Positions 23,455 through 35,072 of a DNA stretch of 64,000 nucleotides are shown here, piece by piece. The notes under the pieces are model-generated. The model was not told where the DNA came from. It saw nothing but the letters and a program-made list of their open reading frames with translations, and searched no databases. Made by a program: the position numbers and the translations under genes. The stretch covers positions 372,001 through 436,000 of the forward strand of contig JAIWZP010000017.1 of the NCBI GenBank assembly GCA_025201375.1, written 5' to 3'. This DNA comes from Gongronella butleri. Its lineage: Eukaryota; Mucoromycota; Mucoromycetes; Mucorales; Cunninghamellaceae. Position 1 is the stretch's first letter. Every line of letters begins with the position of its first letter.

Positions 23455-24860
23455 GGCCCAATGTGTCTACGGCTGTCGACGCGCGAGTCACCTCAAATGG
23501 ATCAGCAGCCAAACGTGGTAATGGTGCTTGTGGTTTAGGGACATCGAATCGAATTCTCGGTGAGTTAGCCTTCAGGGGTCGTTTTGGTCCTGGTTTGGCC
23601 CTGCATTTATGAAAAATGCATTTACTCGTGGCTGAGTGATTCGATTTCTGGAAAACCTTGGAACCATCGACGTTCTGAGTCGAGTATCTACTGGTATAAA
23701 TTTGGAGCCAGATGGTCAGGCTTGTCGGGAGGAACGCGTAAAATATTATTTGGCCCTGCGTTTTCACTAGCAAACATGAATCTCGCGATTCCTCGGGACT
23801 GAGTGATCCGATCCGCGAAATAAATTAACACCATTGGAGACTTAGATCTACCATCAACTGGTCCAAATTTGGGACCAGATGAGCAAGTATCTCAGGAAGT
23901 GCCAGTTTCATATGTGCAAAGGGGGTAAGACCAACAGCATTTGGTCTCGTACTGCGGCAACGGCTGAGCGCCCCGACGCGAGAGTCACCTCAAACGAATC
24001 AGCGGGCAAACGCGGTAAAAGCGCTTGTGATTTGGGAATATCGCGTCACGCTTTCGGTGAGTTAGCCTTTGGGAGTCGTTTTGACCCTGATTTGGCTTTG
24101 AATTTATAAAAAATGCATTTTCTCAGGATTGAGCAATCCGATTTGGAAAAAAAACTTGGAATCATTGGAGTCTCGAGTCGATTGTCCACTAGTCTAAATT
24201 TGGTGCCGTATGGTGAGGCTCATCGAGAGGAACGCGTAAAATATTGTTTTGGCTCTGGGGTTTCACTAGCAAACACGAATCTCGCGATTTCTCGAGACTG
24301 AGTGATCCGATTCGCGAAAACGATTAACATCGCTGAATAATTGGGTCTACCATCAACTGATCCAAATTTGGAATCAAACAAGTAAGTCCCTGAGGACGCG
24401 CCAATTTCGTAGGCGTAAAGGGGGTAAGATCAACACCATTTGGTCTCGTACTGCGGCAACGGCTGAGCGCCCCCATGCGAGAGTCAACTCAGAAGAATCA
24501 GCGGGCAAACGCGGTAAAAGCGCTTGTGATTTGGAGGTATCGCGTCAAGTTTTCGGCGAGGTAGCCTTCAGGGAACGTTTTTATTAAAAATGCTTGTTCT
24601 CAGGACTGAATGACCCGATCTCTGAGAAAAATTGACACCGTCGGATTTTTATGTTCAGCATCCTCCTGCTCAAATATAGAATCCGATGGCCAAGATCCGG
24701 AAGACGCGCCCTGCAAAAGGTGGTAAGATTTTTCCATTTTCGTAGCGTACGCAACTAAGGCCCACCGTACTATACTGGCCTGCGAGTCACAAACGAATCC
24801 GTGATCAAAGATGGTGAAAGCGCTTGTGTTTTGGAGACATCGAGCTGAGATCTCAGCGAG
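23455..24860. repeat. Imperfect tandem repeat, unit about 498 bp
   Basis: The same landmarks recur about 498 bp apart. GGAACGCGTAAAATATT occurs at 23731 and 24229; TTGGTCTCGTACTGCGGC at 23941 and 24440; GTCACCTCAAA at 23487 and 23984 with GTCAACTCAG at 24485; CATCAACTG then CCAAATTTGG near 23851 and 24351. A shortened fourth copy (GCGAGTCACAAACGAATC then GGTGAAAGCGCTTGTG) begins near 24783. Copies differ by scattered substitutions, so the array is old. No coding frame is conserved between copies. Confidence 0.85.
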
Positions 24861-24879
24861 TTGGGGTGCAATGACTGAC

Positions 24880-24972
24880 GCCTGAATATGCCTGAATACA
24901 GTACGCGTTGAATACGCCTGAATACGCGTTGAATACGCCTGAACACGGACTGAACACGCCTGAACACAGGCT
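24880..24972. repeat. Left block of TGAATACGC/TGAACACGC array
   Basis: Short degenerate repeats such as GCCTGAATACGCGTTGAATAC and GCCTGAACACGG alternate at about 10 or 20 bp. The same family continues at 25600-26110 on the other side of the 50-bp minisatellite. Confidence 0.75.
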
Positions 24973-25600
24973 TTCGCAAAGTCTTTCACAACGTTTGTTC
25001 GATTTTTTTTTACGAACGTTGATGTTCGCGAAGTCTTCATAAGCCAAAGCGTTAGTTTGATATTTTTACGAACGTTGTTGTTGTTGTTTGCGAAGTTTTC
25101 ACAACGAACGTTTGATTTTTTTTACAAACGTTGTTCGCGAAGTCTTCACAAGTCAAAACGTTTGTTTGATATATTTACGAACGTCGTTGTGTTCGCAAAG
25201 CCTTTACAAAATTTATTCGATTTTTTTTACGAACGTTGTTCGCAAAATCTTTACAACAATATTTGTTTGAATTTTTCACGAAGAAGAAGGTTGTTGTTCG
25301 CGAAGTCTTCGCAACGTTCGTTTGATTTTTCACAAACAACGTTGTTCGCTAAGTCTTCACAAGTCACAACGTTCGTTTAGTTTTTTTTTTTTTTTACAAA
25401 CGATGCTCGCGAAGTCTTCACTACAGTATCATAGCCTACGAACGTTGTTGCTTGTGAAGTCTTCACAATAACGTTCGTTTGATATTTTACGAACAGCATT
25501 TTTCCTTTGCGAAGACTTCACAACGTTCATTTGATTTACTTTACGAACGTTCGCAAATTCTTCACAGCAACGTTCATTCGATTTTTTACGAATACGACTG
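24973..25600. repeat. Minisatellite, unit about 50 bp, about eleven copies
   Basis: Each unit contains ACGAACGTTGTTCG, then GCGAAGTCTTCACAA, then ACGTTCGTTTGATTTTTT. Starts can be seen near 25016, 25068, 25124, 25178, 25228, 25278, 25333, 25397, 25439, 25490 and 25543. Units vary from about 42 to 60 bp. AACGTTCGT and ACGAACGTT within a unit are inverted, so single units could fold as hairpins. No coding potential beyond simple chance frames. Confidence 0.85.
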
Positions 25601-26110
25601 AAGCACTGAACATACAACCACGGCCTGAATACAGTACTACCCATTGAATACGTTCTAAGACGCATGTAGAGTGAAGGTACAGTACATGGCCCGCCTACGC
25701 TTACAATACGCTCAAACACGCCTGATGAGCACGGCCTGAGTACGCGTTGAACGCGCCCAAGCACACCCGAACGCGGCCTGAATACAATAGTACATACTAC
25801 ATACGCGTTTATTACGCCCGAACGCGCCTGATTACGCCCGAACACGTCCGAACACGTCCGAACACGGTCTGAATACGTATTGAATACGTCCGAACCTCCG
25901 AAGAATACGCCTGAATACGCCAGAACACACCTGAATACGCGTTGAACACGCCTGAACACGCGTTGAACACGCCTGAATACGCGTTGAACACGCCAGAACA
26001 CGCCCAATCAAACATGCATGGCCTGAATACGCGTTGAAAACTGTAGGTACATTCGAGTGCGGATGAACACACCTGCCTGAATACGGTATGATACACGGCC
26101 TGAATACAGT
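25600..26110. repeat. Right block of TGAATACGC/TGAACACGC array
   Basis: The unit is 10-11 bp and often paired as CCTGAATACGCGTTGAACACG (about 20 bp). The densest part is 25905-25990. The left half (25630-25800) is more diverged and contains several TACAGTA strings. Minus-strand open frames rich in VFR/RIQ are translations of the repeat and not genes. Confidence 0.8.
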
Positions 26111-26562
26111 ACTCATTGAATACATACAGTAGGTACAGTATGATAGAACGCGCTCGCATATCATATCATATGATACGCCGAATTTTTTACTGTAGCCTTC
26201 ATTTTAAAAAGGCCTATCATATGAAGAGTACAGCCTAATTTTGAGCAATTTCGGATTTCTCGCAGAACCAATTGCTTACCTTTGATTTTTTTTACTTTAC
26301 TCTGAAAAGAGAGGGGCCAAATCCACAACACGAGAAAGTTTTGTGGAGCTGCATGAGCGGGTTTTTTTTTTACTGTAATTTAAAAAAAAAAATGAATGAA
26401 AACAGAATTTGCTTTTTATTTGGAATTTGAGAATGAGAACTACAAGAAGAGCAAACTACAGAACAAGTGGGGAATATGAAAAGATTTCAAGGTATGATGC
26501 ATAATGACAAGCGAAAGAGAAAGAGAAAAAAAAAAAAAGATGGAAAAAGGGCATGCTGGCTG
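26111..26562. other. AT-rich spacer and SCAP 3' flank
   Basis: Contains CATATCATATCATATGATAC at 26156, TACTGTA strings and A/T runs. The right end (26400-26560) is probably the 3' UTR of the SCAP gene. Confidence 0.5.
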
Positions 26563-29500
26563 TTAGATTTGGCACTCTGCGGCGCGCGAGCAAGTGGAGC
26601 GGATGCTGCATTCGGTGGCGGGTCTGTGGTGATACTCCTTTTTAGCGGGCGGGCATGAGCAACATTGCGATGCATCCTCACAAGCGGCAGGGTCGCAGGT
26701 TTGAGGTCTTTTGCCGGTTGCGGCTGCAGCGGCATGGACGGCTGAGGGCACGGATGACATGGCGGCCGACGTGGTGGACGAGGCAGTCGATGGTGAGAGC
26801 GCCGGCAGCTTGAATGAGGACGAGGACGACAGCAGAGCCTGCTGCTGGCGGCGGCGAGCGGCGAATTTGGTGTCATCGAGGCACAGCACCTTGATAAAGT
26901 TGCCGAAATCGCACGCAAGGCCGAGCCCGTCCATAGGGACGACGCGGTGGATGTCGGAGAACGGCAGAAGGGTGCGCTGGTCGTCGTCGTCATCACCATC
27001 GTCGTCGTCGTCACCTTCCTGTTGATGGGTGCGTACCATTTCGTTGTCGTGGTCGCCATGCTGTGTCACGGATGGCATCTTGGACTTTGCCTTTGCGGTG
27101 GCGGGGCGCGCAAACGGCATAAGGCGCGACAAGAACGAAGATTTGGGCGCATCGACAGCGTTGTTTGTGTTTTGATGGTGTTCGATGGTGGTGGCCTTGT
27201 CGCTGGTGTCGTCGAGATCAAAGACATCGACGGGGATGATGACGGCGGCGCCATCCACGGACGGTTTTTGGTACTGGAGCGAGGCGAACCAAGCCTGCCA
27301 TTGAGGCCGTTGTTGTTGCGCATTGGCATGCATTGGATGGCGGCTCTGGGTTTTTTGCACAACGTGACTGGAACGGACACTGGCGAGGATCATGTTGTCG
27401 CAAAAGACGAGGCGGCTGTGGCGGCTGTGTGGGATGACACCCAAAAAGACCGAGGTCAGGTCAATGTCGTCGTTGCCGGCAAGTTGTTCGATATCGAGCA
27501 GGCCATTGTCTTCGAACCGCGACGCGTCGTTGTTGTTGCTGTTGTTATTATTATGGCCGTGACCACGGTGATGGCGACGGATGCGGCGGTGACCCTGGGA
27601 TGACGACGACGACGCGTCATTTTGCTGATTTTGCTGATTTTGTTGGTTTTGTTGATTTTGCTGGCCTGAATTGACTGCTGCGGACGAGGATGCCATGGAT
27701 GAGCGCTTGCCGGCGGTGCTGCTGCTGCTGCTGATGCTGACCACATCCTCGTCGTTCATGTTGTCGGGGGACGGATCTGTCGCTTTGACGGGGGAATTGG
27801 CGGAATTGGCAGCGGCCGCGGCAGCAGCAGCAGCGGCCGCGGCCTTTCTTGCGGCACGGCGCGTGTACTGGGACGGCCTGTAGTCGTTTGCGCACAATTT
27901 GCAATTGTGGTCGTGTCCGCCTCCACCGGATCGCTCGAGTCGCCAGACATGGACTTGATCTTTTGATTTTGCAATGGAGGCGATGAAGAAGCCGTTGCCA
28001 AAGCATGTGTCGCAGCCTCGGCACAATCCTGGGCCCGTATCAGCGTCGCAGTAGCGTGTGACCGCGAGGTGGGCAATGGCGGCATCATGGTCGCTAGGGC
28101 GTTGTCTTTGCAATCCATAGGAAAGCGTGGTGACGGCCTGGCCATTTTCGAAATTGTAAACGTGGACGGCGCCCTGTGAAGTGCCGACGACGAGGACGCC
28201 CATGCCACCCACAGGCAAGGCGGTGGTCAATGCCGTGATGGCGGCCACTTTGCTAACGGCAATGGTGTACAAGCATGTCCAAGTTGTCGACATGTTGCTC
28301 ATGGGGCATGGCGCCGACGAGGACGACGCGCCACATCCGTTTTCACCACATGCCTTTTTCGAGCCGTCCGATGACGACGACGCGCAGCAGCAATTGGCGG
28401 CATTGGACGCATTGGGGGGTCCATTGGCGATGGATGATGAAGAAGAAGAAGATGCACAGCGACAGGGCGCATTCACAGGCATATTTGCGGCGGAGGCAGT
28501 TGCTGAAGTAGATGGACTGGGCGCGAGTGGCGTGACGGTGGTCGTATGTCCTGCGGCATCTTCGCGCACAAGTCTGCGTTCCCAGCACTTGACGACACCG
28601 TCCTTACCAGCCGTAAACACCCATGTCACGCCCAATTTGCGGTGTGGCGCCTTGCATTCGACAACGTGCAGCACCGAAATGTCCTTGGCGTGCTGCGTCC
28701 ACAGCGTGTTGATCAGCTCGCCCGTAAACAGGTTCCATTCGTGCATCGCGCCGTTTTTGTGCACGGAAATCATGAAATTCTGCGACGTGTTTGGGTCCTG
28801 CGTGAGCCCTGCCGCCGAGTGTTGCTGCGCCGCCAACTCCGCTACGAGCGGGTGGCAATACTCGGCAACGGCACCAATGAATTGCACAAACAGTGGGCGA
28901 AACACGGCGCGATTGCTGCTGTTGGACGATGACGACGATGGCGACACCAAGTTGGACCCCGGCTGGCTGGCCGACGACGAGGACGACGACGTGCTCGTCG
29001 ACAAGGATGGCAATTCCGTCGGTTGACGCGTCGATGATGGCGTGAAACCCGTAGTTCTTCCATTTCTGACAAAAAAAAAAAAAAAAAAAAAAAAAAAGAA
29101 AAGAAGTGACAGTCAGACACAATGCAACAACCATGGAAAAAAAAACCCCCCATTTTCAATCTCCCCGTTTTCTCTGATCGGTCCCGCATTTCACCCTGAT
29201 TTTTTTCTCCTCGTTTCTCCCACGGATCAACTTACCCCATGACGTTCCGTGGCTGCAAGACGGGTTTTCGTTGGCGCAGGTACTGTTGCTGCTGGTGCTG
29301 ATGCTGGTCAAGTGGCGAGGACGTGCGGCGTGTAGGGAAGATGGCGACATTATGATCGGGTGCATTGGCGTCCTTTTGTGCAGCCGACGATGAGGCTGTG
29401 GGCCAGACGACGGTGACGGCTGGGTCGAGTTTTGGGGCGAGCAGGGTAAATGTGTCGAGTTCCCAAGCAAGGATGCCTGCTTGGATATCCCAGACGCGGA

Positions 29501-32500
29501 AGATGCCATTGTCATAGGGAGCCACGGCCCATCTGCTGCCCTGATCCATGGTGATGCCCGTCGGAACGAGACGCGAGCCTGCAATGGACGCAGGGGCCAT
29601 CAATCGCTTCTTGTTATTATTGTTGCTTGAGCTGTTGTTGCTACTGATATTGTTGCTGCTGCTGCTGCTGGTTGTCAAGGCACAGCCTGCGTGTGTGCGG
29701 CCAATGGGCAGATTGGATGACGCATTGGAGAGAACGGACGATTGTGGATAATAATCGCGGTTGAGATCACCCCAAATGGCGCCGCCGTTGGCGCGTGTGC
29801 ATTCGAGTCGGTCGACACGGGCCATCCAAACAGCACGCACGGCATCCCACAGCACGAGTCGGCCATCTTGATCGCATGAGATCACTGTGCCGTGCTTGCC
29901 GTTGCCACACAATCTTCTTAAATCCGATGCATGCTGGCCACGGAGTGTTTTGATGAGGACGGTCCGCAGACTGCTCTTGTGTTGTCTGTCAAATTGCTCT
30001 TGAGCCGAGATGGCGCCCTTGTGCACGCCGTGTGCATCGTATTCCTGGACAGCAGTTCTTAGACGTGCAGAAGACGCGCCCGACGATGTGGACACGTGTG
30101 CCGGGGACGTGGATGCGGCGGATGACGAGGACGAAGATGCCGACGATGAAGATGATGAAGCCGTCGCGTAATCGAGCCAATTGAACAACGTGTCAAGGGC
30201 GCGCATTAGCGGATCGAACCATTTGCGGCGCAGACTGGGCAAAAACCAAGAAAAATAGAGAACAGACACGATGCAAAGGAGCACATACGGCACATTGACC
30301 GATTGCACGCTTGCCCACACCATGGCGCCCGTCTTTAGCACCGCGCAACGAAACATGGACGGCGGCTGGATCCGCCGACGGGTGCTCATGATCCGCGCAA
30401 CATGCTTTTTGTAATTGCTCACGACGTGTTCCATCACCTTATCTACTTGCTCGCTCACACGTGCAGCAGGCAACATCGTCATTTCCGGCTGGTGCGTCAC
30501 CACAAGCAGTGCAGGGTCCATGGTCAGCTTCAAAACGTGTGGCGATGTGCGTGAAGGATAAGGCAGCGGCGAACGTGTCAGACTGTCATGCTCCAGTACA
30601 CGATAAAGATCCATGGCCGTCTCCATGGCGTTCAATTGCCTTGTGGGTGCCGTCGATGGAAGCACAGGCAACATCCCCAAGATTAGCAAGATGAAACAAA
30701 GCTGAAAAAATCGTGAAAATGAAAAAAAAAGTGAATAACATGAGTTTTTTTTTTGACCACCGTTGTTCCTTACCAGCACCACCAAATACGCGCGATGTGT
30801 CTTGAATTCCTTGCAGTCGCCGCAAGTCTTGGTAGGCAGACCGTCCACTTGCTGGTCGTGAATCGGGCAAAAGTCCGGCGACACCTGTTGGATGTCGGCA
30901 TCGCAATTCGACAGGGCATGCAGTCGCTTGGACATTTGCCGGTCGCCGAGGTCCATCAGCTGCAAACAAACAAAAAAAAAAATTGGTCGTGTCAATGGCG
31001 TGCGCTCTGGTCCATATTGGGTTCACTCATTTTCTTCTTTTTTTTCTTTTTCTTTTCCTTTTTTCTTCTTGTCCTACCTCGATGCGCTTGATGTCGATGG
31101 AGAGCACGGCGGTGAAAAAGGTGAATTGGAGCACATAATCGACGATGAGGACACACGCTGTGTACATGCAGAATTGCTGGATCAAGGGCGACTCCATGAC
31201 GCTGCCAATGGCCAAGATGAACAATTCCACAAGTAACGTGGTTGTCATGGGCACGCCCACGCTCTGCAGGCCGCGCGAGATCTTTTGTTTCACTTGCATG
31301 TCACACCCAGCGCCCAGCACCGCATTGGTGATGAGAAACACATTCTCGAGAGAGGCAACGCCCGACACGACAATGGGCAAGTACCACGGCATCGCGTCCA
31401 ATGTGTAACCCAACCATTGGAGCACCGTCCATGGGATCGTGCACGACGCCGTCGTCACACAAAGCGCAGCCAGCGCAACAAGATAATGCGATTTCACCTG
31501 GCTTGACTTGGCAAACAATGCTGACAGCAAATAAAATGCCACCGTGTAAACCAAGAGCACAATGTGCACAGACGAGGAGGACGCCAGCGGCCACCACGAT
31601 GCCTAAAATGATTCAAATGATTAATTGGGGGGTGGAGGCAAAAATGGGCAACAATGCCTCCTTTTTTTCTTAAAAAAAAAAACAGGTAGGTGTTTTCCTT
31701 ACCTTGTAGTACCAAGATTGCGCTTGATTTGGAAGTAGCCGCCACCAGGCTTGAGGGTTGGTGCTTTGGACATTTCGGTCAGGTGTCTGCCACTGGGCAA
31801 CGACTTTATCCCAGAGAGTTGTCCACACGGCGTCGGCGCCTGGGTGCTTACCATCCAAAAAATAAGTCAACAGCACCGAGTCGGCGTGTTGCTGCTGCTG
31901 CTGCGATCTGACCTTGGACATCGTCACATTGCCAAACACGGCGGCCGCTTGCATGGTCCAGGGCGGCACGTTATCGTCAATGTCGTTTTTTTCATCCTCG
32001 TGTTGGATCATGGTGCGCGCCCAGTGTGTGTCCTCGACCAATGCTTGCCTGGACGGCCAGTACATGTGCGGCGAGTACGCCAAGCACGTGTCCGCGCTGC
32101 GGTGCAAGCAAATGCCATCCATAGCCGGTGCTTTCTCGTCATTGACCGCCAACGTCGTCAGTTGTGCGTGCAGATCGTGTGCAAACAGCAACAGGTCTCT
32201 GTCAACCGTCAATTGAAGGTTCGTCAGCCGAATTTGCTTCACCAGGGCGTGCGTGGCCGGATCGGGCGGCGACAGGGTCGTGGCCGAAGGCAAGTCCAGC
32301 TGTACATAAGGCGACGCCAGCCAGAAATGGCCCTCCAAAAGCGCATCCGTCGGTATCGCCTGCTCGTACAGGTACCCAAGGCCCCGTTGTACAAACGGCA
32401 ACGTCAGCGTCGCCATGCCAACCAGCGACACAAACAACACCGGAAACACAAATGACGAAAAGACAAGCCCGTACTTGTAAAAGCTATGAGACACAAGCGC

Positions 32501-32530
32501 TATCTTTCTTTTCGTCCCTTGTATTGGCAT
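26563..32530 (-). CDS. SCAP: sterol-sensing SREBP cleavage-activating protein, unusually large
   Basis: Five exons on the minus strand, 32530-31703, 31602-31078, 30959-30774, 30701-29236 and 29065-26563, predict 1,835 aa; human SCAP is 1,279 aa and fission yeast Scp1 about 1,086. SCAP is an ER membrane escort that senses sterol and carries SREBP for cleavage. The N-terminus SHSFYKYGLVFSS with a first membrane helix matches SCAP. A lumenal loop follows, then the sterol-sensing domain in exon 2 (YLVALAALCVTTASC, VVSGVASLENVFLITNAV) ending FFTAVLSIDIKRIE, nearly the same as the human FFTTVLSIDIRRME. Further membrane helices (LCFILLILGMLPVL, VPYVLLCIVSVLYFSWFLP) precede a cytosolic WD40-type region (GNGKHGTVISCDQDGRLVLWD, GIFRVWDIQAG, TWVFTAGKDGVVKCWERR). 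Extra length comes from poly-Ser, poly-Asn, poly-Gln and poly-Ala insertions among the WD repeats. Identification is strong; whether a partner SREBP exists is not visible here. Confidence 0.9.
29071..29097. repeat. Poly-A run of about 27 inside a SCAP intron
   Basis: On the minus strand this is the poly-T tract directly before the acceptor GTCAG of the last SCAP exon. Confidence 0.75.
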
Positions 32531-32794
32531 AGCTGTCGTTTGTTTGCGGTTAAAAAAAAAAAGGCACAAAAAAAAAAAAAAGTGAAAGAAACGAAGAAAA
32601 AGAAAAAGAGAAACACAGAAGCAGTAAGTTCCTGGTTTCACTGCGAAATTCATTCCCCGGACCGGAGATTCAATCCCTACAAAGGGGGGTGTTTGACGAA
32701 AAAAAAAAAAAAAAAAAAGGATCGCCCTGCCCCTCCTTCGGATTTTTGTGATCTTTCTTTCTTTTGATTTTTTTTTTTTTGTTACTTTCTTCCA
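32531..32794. promoter_or_regulatory. Short divergent promoter between SCAP and 5-phosphatase
   Basis: Only 264 bp separate the two start codons. The centre contains GGTTTCACTGCGAAATTCAT then CCCCGGACCGG and A/T runs on both sides (T-rich toward each gene). No clear TATA box is seen for either gene. Confidence 0.6.
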
Positions 32795-35058
32795 ATGAGT
32801 GGCAGCACGCAAGTGGTGCATCCCCCCGCCGCCGCGGCAACTGCGGAACCACCCATTGGTGCTTCCACGCCGGCTGCTTCCACGGAAAAGATGCCCTGGC
32901 TCAAGGTCAAGGCCCTGACCCACATGCTGGGGAGTAAAAAGACAACGGCGGCGCCGCCAAGCACTGAAACACCGGTCGTGCACCCCCAGCAAATCCACCA
33001 ACATCAGCGACTCAAGATCTTTGTCGGCACGTGGAACATGTATGGCCGCCTCTTGCCCATTGACCTGGAGCCCTTTTTGACCTCCAGGGACGCCATGATC
33101 GACGGCGACCATGCAAAGGGCCCCTTTTTGGACAATCAAGTTGAACATCCGTACCACCTGCTGGCCATTGGCACCCAGGAGTGTGAGCGCGACATCTCGG
33201 AAGCCCTGTTTTATCCATCAAAGGAAGTGTGGGAGGCCAGACTCGCAGAGTTCCTGGGCCCGAGTTACGAGCCCCTCGCCTGCGAAACACTTGCCGCCCT
33301 GCATCTGGCCGTCTTTGTATGGAAACCCATCGCTTCCTATGTCAAGCACGTACACTCCGAGTCCATCAAAACAGGCTGGGCAAACATGATCGGGTAAGTC
33401 TCTCTGTCTCTTTCTTTCTCGAGAAAAAAAAAAAAAAAAAGAATGGCCATTTTGCTTCCCCTCCCCAGCTCCCGCACCCCTCCATCGGCTCAATGCCAAT
33501 GAAAGGAAAGAAAAAGGCACAATGTTTTATTGTTTGTCCCTAATTCGGCTTGGCCGTCATCATGGCATGGCTCCAAAAATAGGAACAAGGGCGCGGTTGC
33601 CATCTCGGTCGAAATTGGCTCGCAAGCACTCCTGTTCATCAATTGCCACCTTCGAGGTAAAATCCCCCCCCCCTTTTTTTTTGTCATTTATGCGTGCCAC
33701 GGATTGGCTAATTTTGCACTTTTTTTTGCGTTTTTGCAGCGCATCAGACCAAGCTCAGTGAGCGCAATGCCAACGTCCAGCGGATCTTGTCGGAATTGCC
33801 CATTCGAAGGCACGCGCAGATGCACCATCACCATCACCACGACGACAGCGCCAACAACAACAACAAAACAGAGCTGCACGAGCATGCATCCTTGTGGAAG
33901 CAGGTGGTGAAAAAGGTTAGCAGCAAGGAATTCGGCAAAAAGAAAAAGCAACCCCAGCGAAACTCGACAACGTCCATTGCCACCCTCGAATCCAGGGCCA
34001 CCGACGACGACAACACGACGGTCCTCGACCACTTTGACCACGTCTTTCTATTCGGTGACACCAATTATCGCATCGGCGCCGATCGTGACTTTGTGCTGCA
34101 GTGCCTGCAGAAGCGCGACATTGCTACGCTGCTCAAATTCGACCAATTGTCCGTCGAGCGCCAGCAGGGCGGCCCGCTCGCCGTTTTCAAGGAACATCCC
34201 ATCTATTTTATGCCAACCTACAAGTTTGACACGAGCGACCAAGCCAGCGCCAGCTCCACCTCCACCACCACGCCCACACCCACAAGCACCACCGCACCAA
34301 CGCCCACGCCAACTAGCACAAAGCCCGCCACCGCCCCCGCAAGCGTCAACACTACAGCAGCGACCGCCGCCGCGTCACCCAAATCCGCAGGCTCGTCATC
34401 CTCCTCCTTCTGGATCTCGTCGCCAAACGACGTGTCCATCAACGCGTCCATCACCTACGACACCAGCCCCAAGCAGCGTGTCCCGAGTAAGTAGCCACCT
34501 TTCCTCTTGCTCTGAAAATGATGATGCTGAACCTATTTTTTTTTAAAAAAAAAAATCTTTTTAGGCTGGACCGATCGTATTTTGTGGTATGATCGCGCGC
34601 GCCCCACAGGCAAGGTGCGTCGCGTGAAATCCGCAGCCGTCACACGCACGGTCCCCAATGCTGCTGCCGCGACAAATCAACAGCAGCAGCAGCAAAATGG
34701 CGCCGGCAAACCTGTGCAAAAGAAGATAATCACTCCCTGGCTCTCCATGAAGAAAAAGTCACCGTCCCTCCCCGCACGCCTCGTCAACAAGGACACTATC
34801 TGTTACCATTATGATGCTGTCATGGACCATCGTCTCGTAAGATTTACTTTTTGGAAAATGTCAAAAAAAATGGGCGACTGACCTCCTGATTTGCAAATTT
34901 AGGTTGGCGCAAGCGACCATTTCCCCGTCGTCGGCGTCTTTGGCGTCTGGTTCGATGACTGGCAGGCCGCGGCCCCACCCATGCCCAAGGCTAATTCCAA
35001 AAAGGCATGGCAAAAGTTGATGTCTTACTCATTCATACCCGTCAAAACGGCTGCTTAA
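32795..35058 (+). CDS. Phosphoinositide/inositol polyphosphate 5-phosphatase
   Basis: Five exons, 32795-33393, 33583-33656, 33740-34486, 34565-34836 and 34903-35058, predict 615 aa. The IPPc domain starts at about residue 73 and contains KIFVGTWNM, LAIGTQECE, TGWANMIGNKGAVAIS, INCHLRAHQTKLSERNAN, LFGDTNYRI, IYFMPTYKFD and SDHFPVVGVFG, which are the family's catalytic blocks (Mg2+-binding Glu in QE, Asp/Asn in GDxNYR, Asp-His in SDHxPV). It removes the 5-phosphate from phosphoinositides or soluble inositol phosphates. GDTNYR replaces the more usual GDLNYR. Insertions with poly-His, poly-Asn and Thr/Pro repeats occur inside the domain (residues 252-320 and about 375-440). No SAC1, RhoGAP or membrane domain is present, so it is closer to stand-alone 5-phosphatases than to OCRL or synaptojanin. 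Confidence 0.93.
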
Positions 35059-35066
35059 CGCAATTA

Positions 35067-35072
35067 AATAAA
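35067..35072 (+). terminator. Poly(A) signal AATAAA of 5-phosphatase gene
   Basis: AATAAA begins 8 bp past the stop codon, giving a very short predicted 3' UTR. Confidence 0.5.

Noticed and set aside
23455..26110. CRISPR-like array
   Set aside because: Units are contiguous or about 498 bp and imperfect, with no constant repeat and unique spacer pattern; the genome is eukaryotic.
25429..26164. Minus-strand frames rich in VFRRVQ/FRRIQ
   Set aside because: Translation of the TGAATACGC satellite; periodic because the DNA is periodic.
26947..29026. Long plus-strand frames opposite SCAP (218 and 281 codons)
   Set aside because: They are antisense shadows of the Ser/Ala/Gln-rich SCAP exon; the minus strand has family motifs and proper splice sites.
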